DNA from: Gemmatimonadota bacterium
GTDB lineage: Bacteria; Gemmatimonadota; Gemmatimonadetes; Longimicrobiales; Gaopeijiaceae
Direction: 5' to 3'
DNA length: 64,000 nucleotides
Assembly: GCA_021295815.1 (NCBI GenBank)
Contig: JAGWBQ010000007.1
Coordinates: forward strand, 186,001 to 250,000
In this document: positions 16,449-29,932 of the stretch, in pieces
Layout of the letters: each line of letters starts with the position of its first letter
Numbering within the stretch: the stretch's first letter is position 1
The notes under the pieces: model-generated
What the model saw: the letters and a program-made list of their open reading frames with translations, nothing else
The model's database searches: none
Told to the model about the DNA's origin: nothing
Made by a program: the position numbers and the translations under genes

Positions 16449-17857
16449 CCGATCCGAACTGGACTTCGCTCCTGCCTCCGCTGCTCGCCATCGGACTGGC
16501 GATCTGGACTCGGCAGGTCTACGTCTCCCTGGCGGCCGGTCTCTGGCTCGGCTTCACCATGCTCTCGGGTTGGAATCCGCTTTCGGGGCTCTCGGGCGCC
16601 GTCGACGGCGCCGTCGCGGTCTTCGGCGACAGCGGAAACGCCAGCGTCATCATGTTCACCCTTGTGATGGGGGCGCTCATCGCGACGGTCGAGGCGTCGG
16701 GAGGGGTAAAGGGCTTCGTAGGCTTCCTGGAGAGGCGGCGCTGGGTCAACAACGCCAGACGCTCGCACTTTCTCGCCTGGATCACCGGTTGCGTCATTTT
16801 CATCGAGTCGAACATCACCGTGCTCGTCGCCGGATCCATCGCTCGCCCGCTCTTCGATCGTTACCGGAGCTCCCGCGAGAAGCTCGCCTACATCATCGAC
16901 TCGACCTCAGCTCCGGTCTGCATCCTGGTTCCGGCGAACGCCTGGTTCGCCTACGTCGTCTCGCAACTCGACGGCCTCGGCGTCGAAAACCCCTTCGCAG
17001 TTTTCCTCGACACCATCCTCATCAACTTCTACGCCATTGTTGCGATCATTTTCGTGCTGGCGGTCGTCTGGTTCGGGATAGACATCGGTCCCATGAGGCG
17101 CGCCGAGGAACGTGCGGCCGCTGGAAGGCAGCTCTGGCCAGGCAGCACGCCCATGGTGGACGAGGAGATCCTCTCGCCCGCCGCGAACGACCGAATACCG
17201 CCGCGAGCCGTCAACATGGTTCTGCCCATCCTGACCATGGTGGGCATGATGCCTGTCGGTCTCCTCATAACCGGCGACGGCCGCATGACCGAAGGGTCGG
17301 GCAGCACCAGCGTGCTCTGGGCGTCGCTGGCGGGGCTCGTCGTCGCTTGGGCGCTGATGCTGGTCCAACGGGGCTTCGATCTCCAGGGCCTCGTCAAGGT
17401 GGCGCTCAAGGGCGCGGGCGGGCTCGTTCCTCTGGCCCTCATCCTGCTGTTGGCGCTCGCGCTGGGAGCCGTCGTGAAAGAGCTGGGGACTGGCGTCTAC
17501 GTCGCTCAGGTCACGGCTGGGACGATGCCCAACTTCGTCTACCTCCCGCTCGTCTTCATCGTCGCCGGCGGGATCGCGTTCTCGACCGGCACGAGCTGGG
17601 GAACCTTCGCGATCATGCTTCCCATCGCGGTACCTGCGGCGGCCGCGCTCGATCTTCCTCTTGCGCCTTTCGTAGCCGCGTCGCTCTCCGGCGGGATCTT
17701 CGGCGACCACTGCTCACCCATCAGCGACACCACCATCATCTCATCAATGGCTTCCGCGACGGATCACATCGATCACGTCCGCACCCAGCTTCCCTACGCG
17801 CTCGCCGGCGGGACTGCGGCCGCAGCTCTCTTCGCCGCTCTGGGGGCGACCTTGTGA
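16445..17857 (+). CDS. nhaC: NhaC-type Na+/H+ antiporter family membrane protein
   Basis: 470 residues from the ATG at 16445 (ATGA overlap with the glycosylase); the frame is open upstream but that part is antisense noise. At least ten hydrophobic helices are visible, with conserved NhaC-type sequence: FIESNITVLVAGS, STSAPVCILVPANAW, FSTGTSWGTFAIMLPIA and GGIFGDHCSPISDTTIISS, the last being the most diagnostic block of the family. Ion exchange of Na+ for H+ (or an organic acid, as in related members) across the inner membrane is the family role. Its coupling to etfBA is unusual and suggests a redox or ion-gradient link, by inference only. Confidence 0.88.
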   Translation: MTDPNWTSLLPPLLAIGLAIWTRQVYVSLAAGLWLGFTMLSGWNPLSGLSGAVDGAVAVFGDSGNASVIMFTLVMGALIATVEASGGVKGFVGFLERRRWVNNARRSHFLAWITGCVIFIESNITVLVAGSIARPLFDRYRSSREKLAYIIDSTSAPVCILVPANAWFAYVVSQLDGLGVENPFAVFLDTILINFYAIVAIIFVLAVVWFGIDIGPMRRAEERAAAGRQLWPGSTPMVDEEILSPAANDRIPPRAVNMVLPILTMVGMMPVGLLITGDGRMTEGSGSTSVLWASLAGLVVAWALMLVQRGFDLQGLVKVALKGAGGLVPLALILLLALALGAVVKELGTGVYVAQVTAGTMPNFVYLPLVFIVAGGIAFSTGTSWGTFAIMLPIAVPAAAALDLPLAPFVAASLSGGIFGDHCSPISDTTIISSMASATDHIDHVRTQLPYALAGGTAAAALFAALGATL

Positions 17858-18627
17858 GCGAGCTCGACATCGCCGTATGCGTCAAGCGCGTACCGGCCAC
17901 GGACACCCGGATTCGTATTGCCGGCTCAGGTGCCGGCATAGAGACCGCCGGCGTGAAGTACATTCTGAGCCCCTACGACGAGTTCGCCATCGAAGGGGCT
18001 TTGCGCCTCCGGGACGCGGCCGGGGGTGGCAGGGTATCGCTGGTCTCCTTCGGCGCGGCAGCGGCGCAGGAGCAGTTGCGTACGGGACTGGCAATGGGCG
18101 CCGACTCCGCGACCCTGCTTGCCGGCGATTCCGATGTCGACGCGCTGGCGACTGCCCGCGTCCTCGCCGGTTGGTTCTCGTCGCTGGAAGAGCAGGGCGG
18201 CGCTTCTGGACTGATTCTGCTGGGAGTCAAGGCGGCGGATTACGACCAGCAGCAGGTGGGCCCCATGCTGGGCGTGCTCCTGGATCGACCCTGCGTGACC
18301 GGCGTCGTCGAAGTCGAGCTTCGCGACGGTGCGGTAAGATGCGAGCGTGAGACCGAGACCGGGGTGGAGGTCGTCGAGGTCGAGCTTCCGGCGGTTCTGA
18401 CCGTCACCAAGGGGGAGTACGAGCCGCGCTTCGTCTCTCTCCGCGGCATCATGGCAGCGCGGCGCAAGCCCCTCCTTACCGGTGAAGCCGAGAGCGCACC
18501 GTCCGGTGCCGTCGTCGAGCGTCTGATCGCGCCGCCCGCGCGACCGCCGGGGCGCGTGGTGGGGACCGGAAGCGAGGCGGTACCCGAACTGGTACGCCTG
18601 CTGAGGGAGGAGGCGCACGCCATATGA
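17854..18627 (+). CDS. etfB: Electron transfer flavoprotein beta subunit
   Basis: 257 residues from a GTG that overlaps the antiporter stop (GTGA). The typical N-terminus IAVCVKRVPATDTRIRI, the KYILSPYDEFAIEGALRLRD block, the AMP-site region AADYDQQQVGP and the ETFB signature VTKGEYEPRFVSLRGIMAARRKP are all present. The heterodimer passes electrons from acyl-CoA or related dehydrogenases to the quinone pool. The stop overlaps the etfA start by 4 bases. Confidence 0.95.
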   Translation: MSELDIAVCVKRVPATDTRIRIAGSGAGIETAGVKYILSPYDEFAIEGALRLRDAAGGGRVSLVSFGAAAAQEQLRTGLAMGADSATLLAGDSDVDALATARVLAGWFSSLEEQGGASGLILLGVKAADYDQQQVGPMLGVLLDRPCVTGVVEVELRDGAVRCERETETGVEVVEVELPAVLTVTKGEYEPRFVSLRGIMAARRKPLLTGEAESAPSGAVVERLIAPPARPPGRVVGTGSEAVPELVRLLREEAHAI

Positions 18628-19610
18628 GCGGATCACATGTGGCGGCCTTCGCGGAGACTCGGGACGGTACGCTGACCGGAGCGGCAGGGGAGGTAGCTTC
18701 AACCGCCGTCAGGCTGGCAGGGGAGCTCGACCGCGAAGCACGGGCGTCGGTTCTGGCCCCGGAGGGCCCCGGAGGGCTGGAGACCTTGGGAGAGTACGGC
18801 GTCGCCGAGGTGCTGCACGGCAGCCACGACGCATTTGCGAGCTACAACCCCGAGCAGTGGACCGCCGGATTCGTCGAACTGCTGAGGTTGGACGAACCAT
18901 CGGTGGTGCTGCTCCCGGCTACCGCCCTGGGCAAGGACTTGGCCCCGAGGGTGGCGGCTACCTTGGGCGTGCCGCTGATCGGCGACGTGACCCGGATCGA
19001 AGTCCGGAACGGCGCCTTGATTGCCACCAGACCGGTGTTCGCTGGCAAAGCCTTGGCCGAAGTGCGGATCGACGCACGTCCGGCCGTGATCACCCTTCGC
19101 CCGAACGTCTTCAGCGCGGAAAGGACGGGCGCCGGCCCGGCGAAGGTGATCGTGGTGACGCCCTCTCTTTCGCAGCCGAGGATGCGCACGATCGAGAGAC
19201 GGGCGGGCGGGGGTGAACTCGATGTTACCGAGGCGTCCACGGTCGTGTCGGGCGGGCGCGGGATGAAGGGGCCTGAGCACTGGCACCTGCTGGAGGCTCT
19301 GCGGGACGCCCTCGGCGGCGCGGCGACGCTGGGGGCGTCGAGGGCCGTGGTGGACGCCGGCTGGCGTCCTCACACCGAACAGGTGGGACAGACCGGCAAG
19401 ACCGTTTCCCCGAAACTGTACATCGCCGTAGGTATTTCCGGGGCGATCCAGCATCTTGCCGGGATGCGCTCGGCCTCCACCATCGTCGCCGTCAATCGCG
19501 ACCCCGACGCACCAATCTTCAAGGTCGCCGACTACGGGATTGTGGGAGACGCATTCGAAGTGCTTCCGGCGCTCTCCCGGGCTATCGCCGAGCTGAAGGC
19601 GGGCGACTAG
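18624..19610 (+). CDS. etfA: Electron transfer flavoprotein alpha subunit
   Basis: 328 residues, standard length. An N-terminal ETF domain ([20 protein letters not shown]) is followed by the FAD-binding domain with [55 protein letters not shown] and [20 protein letters not shown], all diagnostic. Partner of the preceding etfB, with which it overlaps by 4 bases. No ETF-quinone oxidoreductase or acyl-CoA dehydrogenase lies in the window. Confidence 0.96.
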   Translation: MSGSHVAAFAETRDGTLTGAAGEVASTAVRLAGELDREARASVLAPEGPGGLETLGEYGVAEVLHGSHDAFASYNPEQWTAGFVELLRLDEPSVVLLPATALGKDLAPRVAATLGVPLIGDVTRIEVRNGALIATRPVFAGKALAEVRIDARPAVITLRPNVFSAERTGAGPAKVIVVTPSLSQPRMRTIERRAGGGELDVTEASTVVSGGRGMKGPEHWHLLEALRDALGGAATLGASRAVVDAGWRPHTEQVGQTGKTVSPKLYIAVGISGAIQHLAGMRSASTIVAVNRDPDAPIFKVADYGIVGDAFEVLPALSRAIAELKAGD

Positions 19611-19618
19611 CGGGTCCC

Positions 19619-19638
19619 CCGGCTCCAGCGCCGGTTTT
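19619..19638 (+). terminator. Hairpin terminator after etfA
   Basis: CCGGC (19619-19623), a six-base loop and GCCGG (19630-19634), followed by TTTT. A longer inverted repeat, CCGGCTCC and GGAGCCGG, spans into 19655, so the element could serve both converging transcripts. Confidence 0.5.
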
Positions 19639-19641
19639 CGA

Positions 19642-19926
19642 TCAGACGGGAGCCGGCGCCGCCCTGCCCAGCGCGCCCTTCAGCCTGCGTCGCATCTCGC
19701 CTTCGGACATGGTTAGGATGGTGCGTTCGGCGGAGTCCACGCTGTTCCAGCGGACGTCGGTGAGCCGGGCGGCTTCGTCCTCGCGGTGGAAGGCGAGGCA
19801 GTAACGACCCTTGTAGTCGGGTCCGTCCCGCCGGAGGACGCCGATCGACCAGTCGCGCCCTTCCTCGTCTCTGAAGCTGGTGATGTTCTTATGCACGATC
19901 GTTGGTTCCTGAAGTGGGGTTTCCAA
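19642..19926 (-). CDS. Small conserved-looking protein of unknown function
   Basis: 94 residues, soluble, no signal. Visible features: FRDEEGRDWSIGVLRRDGPDYKGRYCLAF, then LTDVRWNSVDSAERTILTMSEGEMRRRLK. The regular alternation and charged C-terminal helix look like a real domain, and I recall similar short proteins in Gemmatimonadota, but no function. Its start lies 38 bases inside the end of the upstream membrane wHTH gene, so it is the last gene of a three-gene unit. Confidence 0.55.
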   Translation of the reverse strand: METPLQEPTIVHKNITSFRDEEGRDWSIGVLRRDGPDYKGRYCLAFHREDEAARLTDVRWNSVDSAERTILTMSEGEMRRRLKGALGRAAPAPV

Positions 19927-20407
19927 ACGCGGGAACCATCTGGTCCCGGTGCAGGATCTCCGGAAATTCGTAGTAGATGACCCCTTCGGTACTCACCTCC
20001 GAAACGATCCTCACCCCGTCTTCCATCGCGTTGAGCGTGGTTTCGGCGGCTTTGAAGGAAATGCTGAGCTGGGATGCGACATCGGTCACGGTGAGCCGAC
20101 CGCCGGTCGCACGGGCCAGATGGAGGATGGCGGAAACGACCCGCTGCCGGATGGTCTCGCGTCGGTTGCGCAGGCTTGTGTGGCCCCACCAGAAGAGTCC
20201 CGCTCCGGCCAGCAACCAGAACACGCCGCCTCCCGTTAGAAACCCCGCCGCCAACGAGACGGCGTTGAAGGCCATTATGATTCCACCCAGGATGCGGCGC
20301 TTGAGCCCCTTGGAGGGAAGGCCTCGGAACTCCCTGCCCACCGTCCGGTCCACCGTCACCGCCCAGTCGGTCTTCTTTTCGGTTCGAGTGATTGCGGTCT
20401 TAGACAT
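19889..20407 (-). CDS. Membrane-anchored winged-helix-like protein (paralog of its neighbour)
   Basis: 172 residues: a basic N-terminus, two hydrophobic helices (about residues 40-75: ILGGIIMAFNAVSLAAGF and GGGVFWLLAGAGLFWWG), then a helical domain at about 91-155 (AILHLARATGGRLTVTDVASQLSIS, then LNAMEDGVRIVSEV and GVIYYEFPEI). That domain looks like a winged helix-turn-helix with a terminal beta-wing. The neighbour at 20417-21277 carries the same arrangement and nearly the same domain but adds zinc ribbons. The HTH faces the cytoplasm if both helices are real. Function unknown. Confidence 0.6.
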   Translation of the reverse strand: MSKTAITRTEKKTDWAVTVDRTVGREFRGLPSKGLKRRILGGIIMAFNAVSLAAGFLTGGGVFWLLAGAGLFWWGHTSLRNRRETIRQRVVSAILHLARATGGRLTVTDVASQLSISFKAAETTLNAMEDGVRIVSEVSTEGVIYYEFPEILHRDQMVPAFGNPTSGTNDRA

Positions 20408-20416
20408 GGGATTGGC

Positions 20417-21277
20417 TCATGGGCGGTCGATGTCGAGATCCAGCCTCGCAGGCTCCGGCTCCAGGCCGGGTACGGGAGTCAGATCGGCTCCGTGGACGAT
20501 CTCCGAGAACTCGTAATATACGATACCGGCCGGACTGATCCGCGAATGGACTCTAATGCCGTCCTCCATGGTCGCGAGCAGGGCTTCGGCCTCCGCGACC
20601 GAGCAATTGAGTTGGGCCGCCATGTCGGTCACCGTGACCTTGCCGCCGACGAGACGGGCGAGCCGGAGTATCTTGGATTCCGTCCTGTTGCGCACGGCGC
20701 GCTTGCGAGCCTCCAGCCTGTTCTTGCCCCACTGGTAGAGCCCCATGCCGCCGGTCCCGGAGAGCAGGGCGAACACCAGACCGGGGGGTTCCTGTTCCAT
20801 GAAGGCCGCGAATATGAGGAGAGGCGTCATCGCCATCATCGAGCCCCCGACCACGCGCCGCACCAGACCGGTGGAAGGCAGGTCGCGTCCGTCCATTCCC
20901 GCTGCGAGGACCGGGGCGCCCGCCTTGGCGACGGTTCCGCATTGGGAGCAGATGACGTGGGTTCTCCGCAGTCCCCGGTAGACGAGGCCGCCGAGTCCGA
21001 AGGTGAAGAAAGATGCGGCAATCAGCCCGCCCAAGCGCCGGGGATCGCGGAAATAAGGCCGAAACTCCCGCAGTCCGCAGTTCCTGCAGACGCTGCCCCG
21101 ACCCGGAACGAAATGCACGTCCGGCGCTGCGTGCTCGACGAGATCCGGGGGCGGAGGTTCGGCGGCGCGGTCGTCTTCACTAAAACCGTCGTCGGGCTGC
21201 GCGCGGACGAAACTCCCGCACATCGGACATCGGTCGTGGTCGGGTTCGACCGAGGCATGGCAGGTGTGGCATCGCAT
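20417..21277 (-). CDS. Zinc-ribbon, LITAF-like, membrane-anchored winged-helix-like protein
   Basis: 286 residues from the ATG at 21277, preferred over an upstream frame opening at 21376 because it puts a zinc ribbon (CHTCHA..CPMCGS, two CxxC pairs) at the N-terminus. Next comes CRNCG, a hydrophobic segment (GGLIAASFFTFGLGGLVY) and HVICSQCG: a CxxC-hydrophobic-HxxCxxC pattern that resembles LITAF domains. Two more hydrophobic helices follow (SMMAMTPLLIFAAF and GLVFALLSGTGGMG), then a winged-helix-like domain at about 199-263 (TVTDMAAQLNCSVAEAEALL, MEDGIRVHSRISPAGIVYYEF) shared with the gene at 19889-20407. Nine bases separate the two. Role unknown; a membrane-bound DNA- or protein-binding sensor is inferred. 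Confidence 0.6.
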   Translation of the reverse strand: MRCHTCHASVEPDHDRCPMCGSFVRAQPDDGFSEDDRAAEPPPPDLVEHAAPDVHFVPGRGSVCRNCGLREFRPYFRDPRRLGGLIAASFFTFGLGGLVYRGLRRTHVICSQCGTVAKAGAPVLAAGMDGRDLPSTGLVRRVVGGSMMAMTPLLIFAAFMEQEPPGLVFALLSGTGGMGLYQWGKNRLEARKRAVRNRTESKILRLARLVGGKVTVTDMAAQLNCSVAEAEALLATMEDGIRVHSRISPAGIVYYEFSEIVHGADLTPVPGLEPEPARLDLDIDRP

Positions 21278-21406
21278 AGGTGCAAATACGATCAGGGGTC
21301 GCTTGCGGTTCCTATGCGCGTCCCGGAAACGATCTGAGGGTGTCGGGTTACAGGCGAAGCAGTCGATCCATCCCACCGTTCGCTAACACCCTCAATAAGG
21401 ATCTGC

Positions 21407-22129
21407 ATGTCGGATCTCCCAACGGCACACACGCTCCAGGCGGCCCGGCTCGCTCCTCTCTTCGGTTTCTTCGTTCTGCTGACCGGAGCGGCTCCGGCCC
21501 TTGCGGCCCAGACCATCCCGTCCCCGTACACCTTCCTCGAGCGCAGACAGGAATCGGGACCGTTCGCCGGGTACATGTGGGCGAACTCGGGACGCTTCGG
21601 ATACGGCCCGAAGGGCGGCGTCCACGCGGGAGGCCGCTGGGGCTTCGAGCTGGGCGGCCCGGCGTCGCTCGAAGGTGTGGCCGGACTCCTGATGGGCGAG
21701 CGCGACGTGATCGACCCCGGCCGCGACGAGGGTGACCGCGTCATCGGACAGGCGCCCGTGCTCATTTCCACCGTCGACGCCCGACTGAAGTTCTCCCTCG
21801 TCGGACGGCGGCACTGGCGCGGACTCAGTCCGTTCCTGGTTTTCGGCGGAGGTGCGGCGATCGATCTGGCGGGCGCGGCCGCGATCGACGAGAGCCTGCT
21901 CGCAGCCGACCGTTTCGATTTCGGCACGGGATTTTTCGGCACGGTGGGAGCCGGCACCCGCGTATTTCTAACCGAGAGCGTCGCTTTCAGGATCGACGGC
22001 GTCCTTTCCCTGTGGAAGCTCGACACGCCGCCCGGCTTCAGCGATCCCGAGAGGGGGTTCGAGGCGGTCGAGGAGGACGAGTGGAGCGAAGGGGTCACGC
22101 TCTCCCTGTCGTTCATGTATCGCTGGTGA
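21407..22129 (+). CDS. Predicted outer-membrane beta-barrel protein
   Basis: 240 residues. A clear signal peptide (FGFFVLLTGAAPALAAQ, cleavage after ALA) is followed by paired glycine/aromatic strands (GRWGFELGGPASLEGVAGLLMG, FLVFGGGAAIDLAGA, FDFGTGFFGTVGAGTRVFL) and a C-terminal LSFMYRW strand that ends in an aromatic residue, the usual BamA recognition signal. It belongs to the broad OmpA/OmpW-like barrel class with no specific family visible. Its stop overlaps the moeA GTG start. Confidence 0.65.
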   Translation: MSDLPTAHTLQAARLAPLFGFFVLLTGAAPALAAQTIPSPYTFLERRQESGPFAGYMWANSGRFGYGPKGGVHAGGRWGFELGGPASLEGVAGLLMGERDVIDPGRDEGDRVIGQAPVLISTVDARLKFSLVGRRHWRGLSPFLVFGGGAAIDLAGAAAIDESLLAADRFDFGTGFFGTVGAGTRVFLTESVAFRIDGVLSLWKLDTPPGFSDPERGFEAVEEDEWSEGVTLSLSFMYRW

Positions 22130-23376
22130 AGGCCGACTGGCTCTCGTTCGACGAGGCCCTGGAGCGAGTTCTGAACGGAGCTTCGGTCCTTGAGACGGTC
22201 GAAAGCGGGATCGACTCCGCACTGGGAAGGGTTCTCGCGGAGCCGTTAAGCGCACGTGCGACCATCCCCGCTTCCGCAAACTCGGCGATGGACGGCTACG
22301 CCGCTCGGTCCGATAGCGTGCTCGGCGCGACCCCTGAGAACCCGGCGCGGCTGGAGGTGAAGGGTCGGATCGCAGCCGGGATGAGCGCGGCCGGCGTGCG
22401 GGTGGGAGCGGGCGAGGCCGTGGCGATCATGACTGGAGCTCCCGTGCCCGAAGGCGCGGACTCGGTGATCCGGGTCGAACACACCTCCGGGTGGAGGCAG
22501 GAAGGGGAAGTGGTGTCGGTGACCGCCGGGAGCGACGCCGGACGCAACATTCGGCTCGCCGGAGGAGACGCCCGCGCCGGAGAGACGGTCCTGTCGGCGG
22601 GAACGGTCGTGACGCCGGGGGCCGTCGCGGTCGCGACCGCATTCGGGCACGACTCCTTGAAGGTCGTGCGCGCTCCGCATGTGCGGGTCCTGGTGACAGG
22701 CGACGAACTCGCTCCGAACGAGCGTTACCGGGAGGTTATCGAGGGTATCGCGGTTCCCGATTCCAACGGTCCCATGCTGGTCGCACAGGCTCGAAGCTCG
22801 GGTGCCGCGGCGGAGGGACACGCTCTGGTCGGCGACGACCCGGACGAACTCCGACGGGTGATCGACGCGGCGCGCTGCGCGGACGCGCTGGTCGTCTCCG
22901 GGGGAGCCTCCATGGGGGACCGCGATCTGGTGAAGGGCGTCCTCGGCGAATTCGGCTTCGAGCTCGACTTCTGGCGGGTGCGGATGCGCCCGGGAAGCCC
23001 GGTGGGATTCGGCTTCCTCGACGATCTTCCGGTCTTTTCGCTACCCGGCAACCCGGCTTCGGCCTTCGTGACCTTCGAGACCCTCGTGCGTCCCTTTATT
23101 CGAGGGCTCGCCGGGTTCGACCCTCCCGTGCCTTTCAGAATAAGAGCGGTGGCCGGCGAGGAGCTCGGCTCTACTGCGCGGATGACCGTTTTCCAGCGTG
23201 TGCGTCTGAACGGGGAGGAGCCGGTCGCGACGCTGTCGGGCCGGCAGGGATCCGGGCTGGTGCGCTCCCTGGGATCGGCAGACGGACTCGCGGTCTTGCC
23301 CGAGGGCGTGAAGGAGGTGCCGTGTGGCGAGCGGGTCGAGGTGATCGCGACCGGATGCGGCATGTACGGTCTGTGA
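22126..23376 (+). CDS. moeA: Molybdopterin molybdenumtransferase MoeA
   Basis: 416 residues from the GTG at 22126 (GTGA overlap with the barrel gene); an ATG at 22012 would run inside that gene. Domains in order: MoeA N-terminal (SFDEALERVL, IPASANSAMDGYA), the beta-barrel part (AGMSAAGVRVGAGEAVAIMTGAPVPEGAD) and the MoCF-fold domain (VLVTGDELAP, SNGPMLVA, VVSGGASMGDRDLVK), then FSLPGNPASAFVTFE and a C-terminal domain IV. MoeA inserts molybdenum into adenylylated molybdopterin. It overlaps the downstream M23 gene by 4 bases. Confidence 0.95.
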   Translation: MKADWLSFDEALERVLNGASVLETVESGIDSALGRVLAEPLSARATIPASANSAMDGYAARSDSVLGATPENPARLEVKGRIAAGMSAAGVRVGAGEAVAIMTGAPVPEGADSVIRVEHTSGWRQEGEVVSVTAGSDAGRNIRLAGGDARAGETVLSAGTVVTPGAVAVATAFGHDSLKVVRAPHVRVLVTGDELAPNERYREVIEGIAVPDSNGPMLVAQARSSGAAAEGHALVGDDPDELRRVIDAARCADALVVSGGASMGDRDLVKGVLGEFGFELDFWRVRMRPGSPVGFGFLDDLPVFSLPGNPASAFVTFETLVRPFIRGLAGFDPPVPFRIRAVAGEELGSTARMTVFQRVRLNGEEPVATLSGRQGSGLVRSLGSADGLAVLPEGVKEVPCGERVEVIATGCGMYGL

Positions 23377-23840
23377 CGGGTCGCCGTGGCGCAGCTGTCC
23401 GCCTCGTTCTGGCCGCCGGCACGGTCTCCATGCTCTCCTGCGCTCTCCCGCGCTGGCCCGTCGACGCGCCGCTGTCGTCGCCTTTCGCGGCGCGAGTTCT
23501 TGGCGGAACCGCCGACGTCCACCGCGGAGTCGATCTTCTCGTTCCCGCAGGCACGGAGGTCCGAGCCATGTACCGGGGGCGGGTGAAGCTCGCCGGTTCT
23601 CTCCAAGGTTACGGACTGGCGGTCATGCTCGATCACGGCGATGGCCTCGAGAGCCTTTACGCCCACCTGTCGGAGATCCGCGTGCAAACGGGCGAGTCGA
23701 TCCGCGACGGAGCGGTGATCGGGCTGAGCGGCAGCTCCGGCAATGCGGACGGAGCGCACCTTCACTTCGAGGTTTGGATGGGAGGCCGACCGGTGGACCC
23801 GGTTCGCTTCTTCGGGGGGCCGCCCGGCGAAAGTCGGTGA
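23373..23840 (+). CDS. M23 (LytM) zinc endopeptidase, likely lipoprotein
   Basis: 155 residues from a GTG overlapping the moeA stop. The hydrophobic N-terminus (LVLAAGTVSMLSC) gives a possible lipobox. The M23 metal and catalytic residues are all present: HRGVD (His and Asp), YAHLSEI (His) and HLHFEVW (His-x-His), so this copy should be active on peptidoglycan crosslinks, unlike the EnvC-like protein at 34250-35620. The domain is minimal, with no coiled coil or LysM. Coupling to moeA is probably organisational. Confidence 0.88.
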   Translation: MTGRRGAAVRLVLAAGTVSMLSCALPRWPVDAPLSSPFAARVLGGTADVHRGVDLLVPAGTEVRAMYRGRVKLAGSLQGYGLAVMLDHGDGLESLYAHLSEIRVQTGESIRDGAVIGLSGSSGNADGAHLHFEVWMGGRPVDPVRFFGGPPGESR

Positions 23841-23961
23841 CCTCGTTCCCGAGCCGGCGCCCACCCGTGCCCAGTTGTTCGACTGCTCCCGAACGGCTTG
23901 GAGGAATTCGGCCTGCGCATCATGTCGGATCGCGACAGAGTCGCGCCCGACCGAGGAGGTG

Positions 23962-25802
<1,841 letters not shown>

Positions 25803-25818
25803 GGCGAAAAGCTAACGG

Positions 25819-27768
<1,950 letters not shown>

Positions 27769-27803
27769 CCGACAGTCGGTTGGTTGCGGACCCGCAGTTG
27801 GAC

Positions 27804-27817
27804 GGGGGGGGGGGGGG
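27804..27817 (+). repeat. Homopolymer of 14 G between acs and the metal ATPase
   Basis: Fourteen consecutive G (C on the acs strand) lie in the short gap between divergent genes, 36 bases before the acs ATG at 27768 and 18 bases before the ATPase ATG at 27835. Such tracts are prone to slipped-strand length change. It is also a typical place for sequencing or assembly length error. Confidence 0.9.
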
Positions 27818-27834
27818 CGGCCACTGGGGCCCAT

Positions 27835-29877
<2,043 letters not shown>

Positions 29878-29888
29878 TTCGAGAGGAA

Positions 29889-29909
29889 AGCCGACTCCGG
29901 AGGCCGGCT
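29889..29909 (-). terminator. Possible hairpin between converging ATPase and transglycosylase genes
   Basis: An inverted repeat AGCCG (29889-29893) and CGGCT (29905-29909) with an inner CTCCGGAG palindrome lies in the 55-base convergent gap. On the minus strand only a short T-run follows, so this is a weak or factor-assisted terminator at best. Confidence 0.35.
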
Positions 29910-29932
29910 CCAGCAACCTGCGGCGACCGCCG

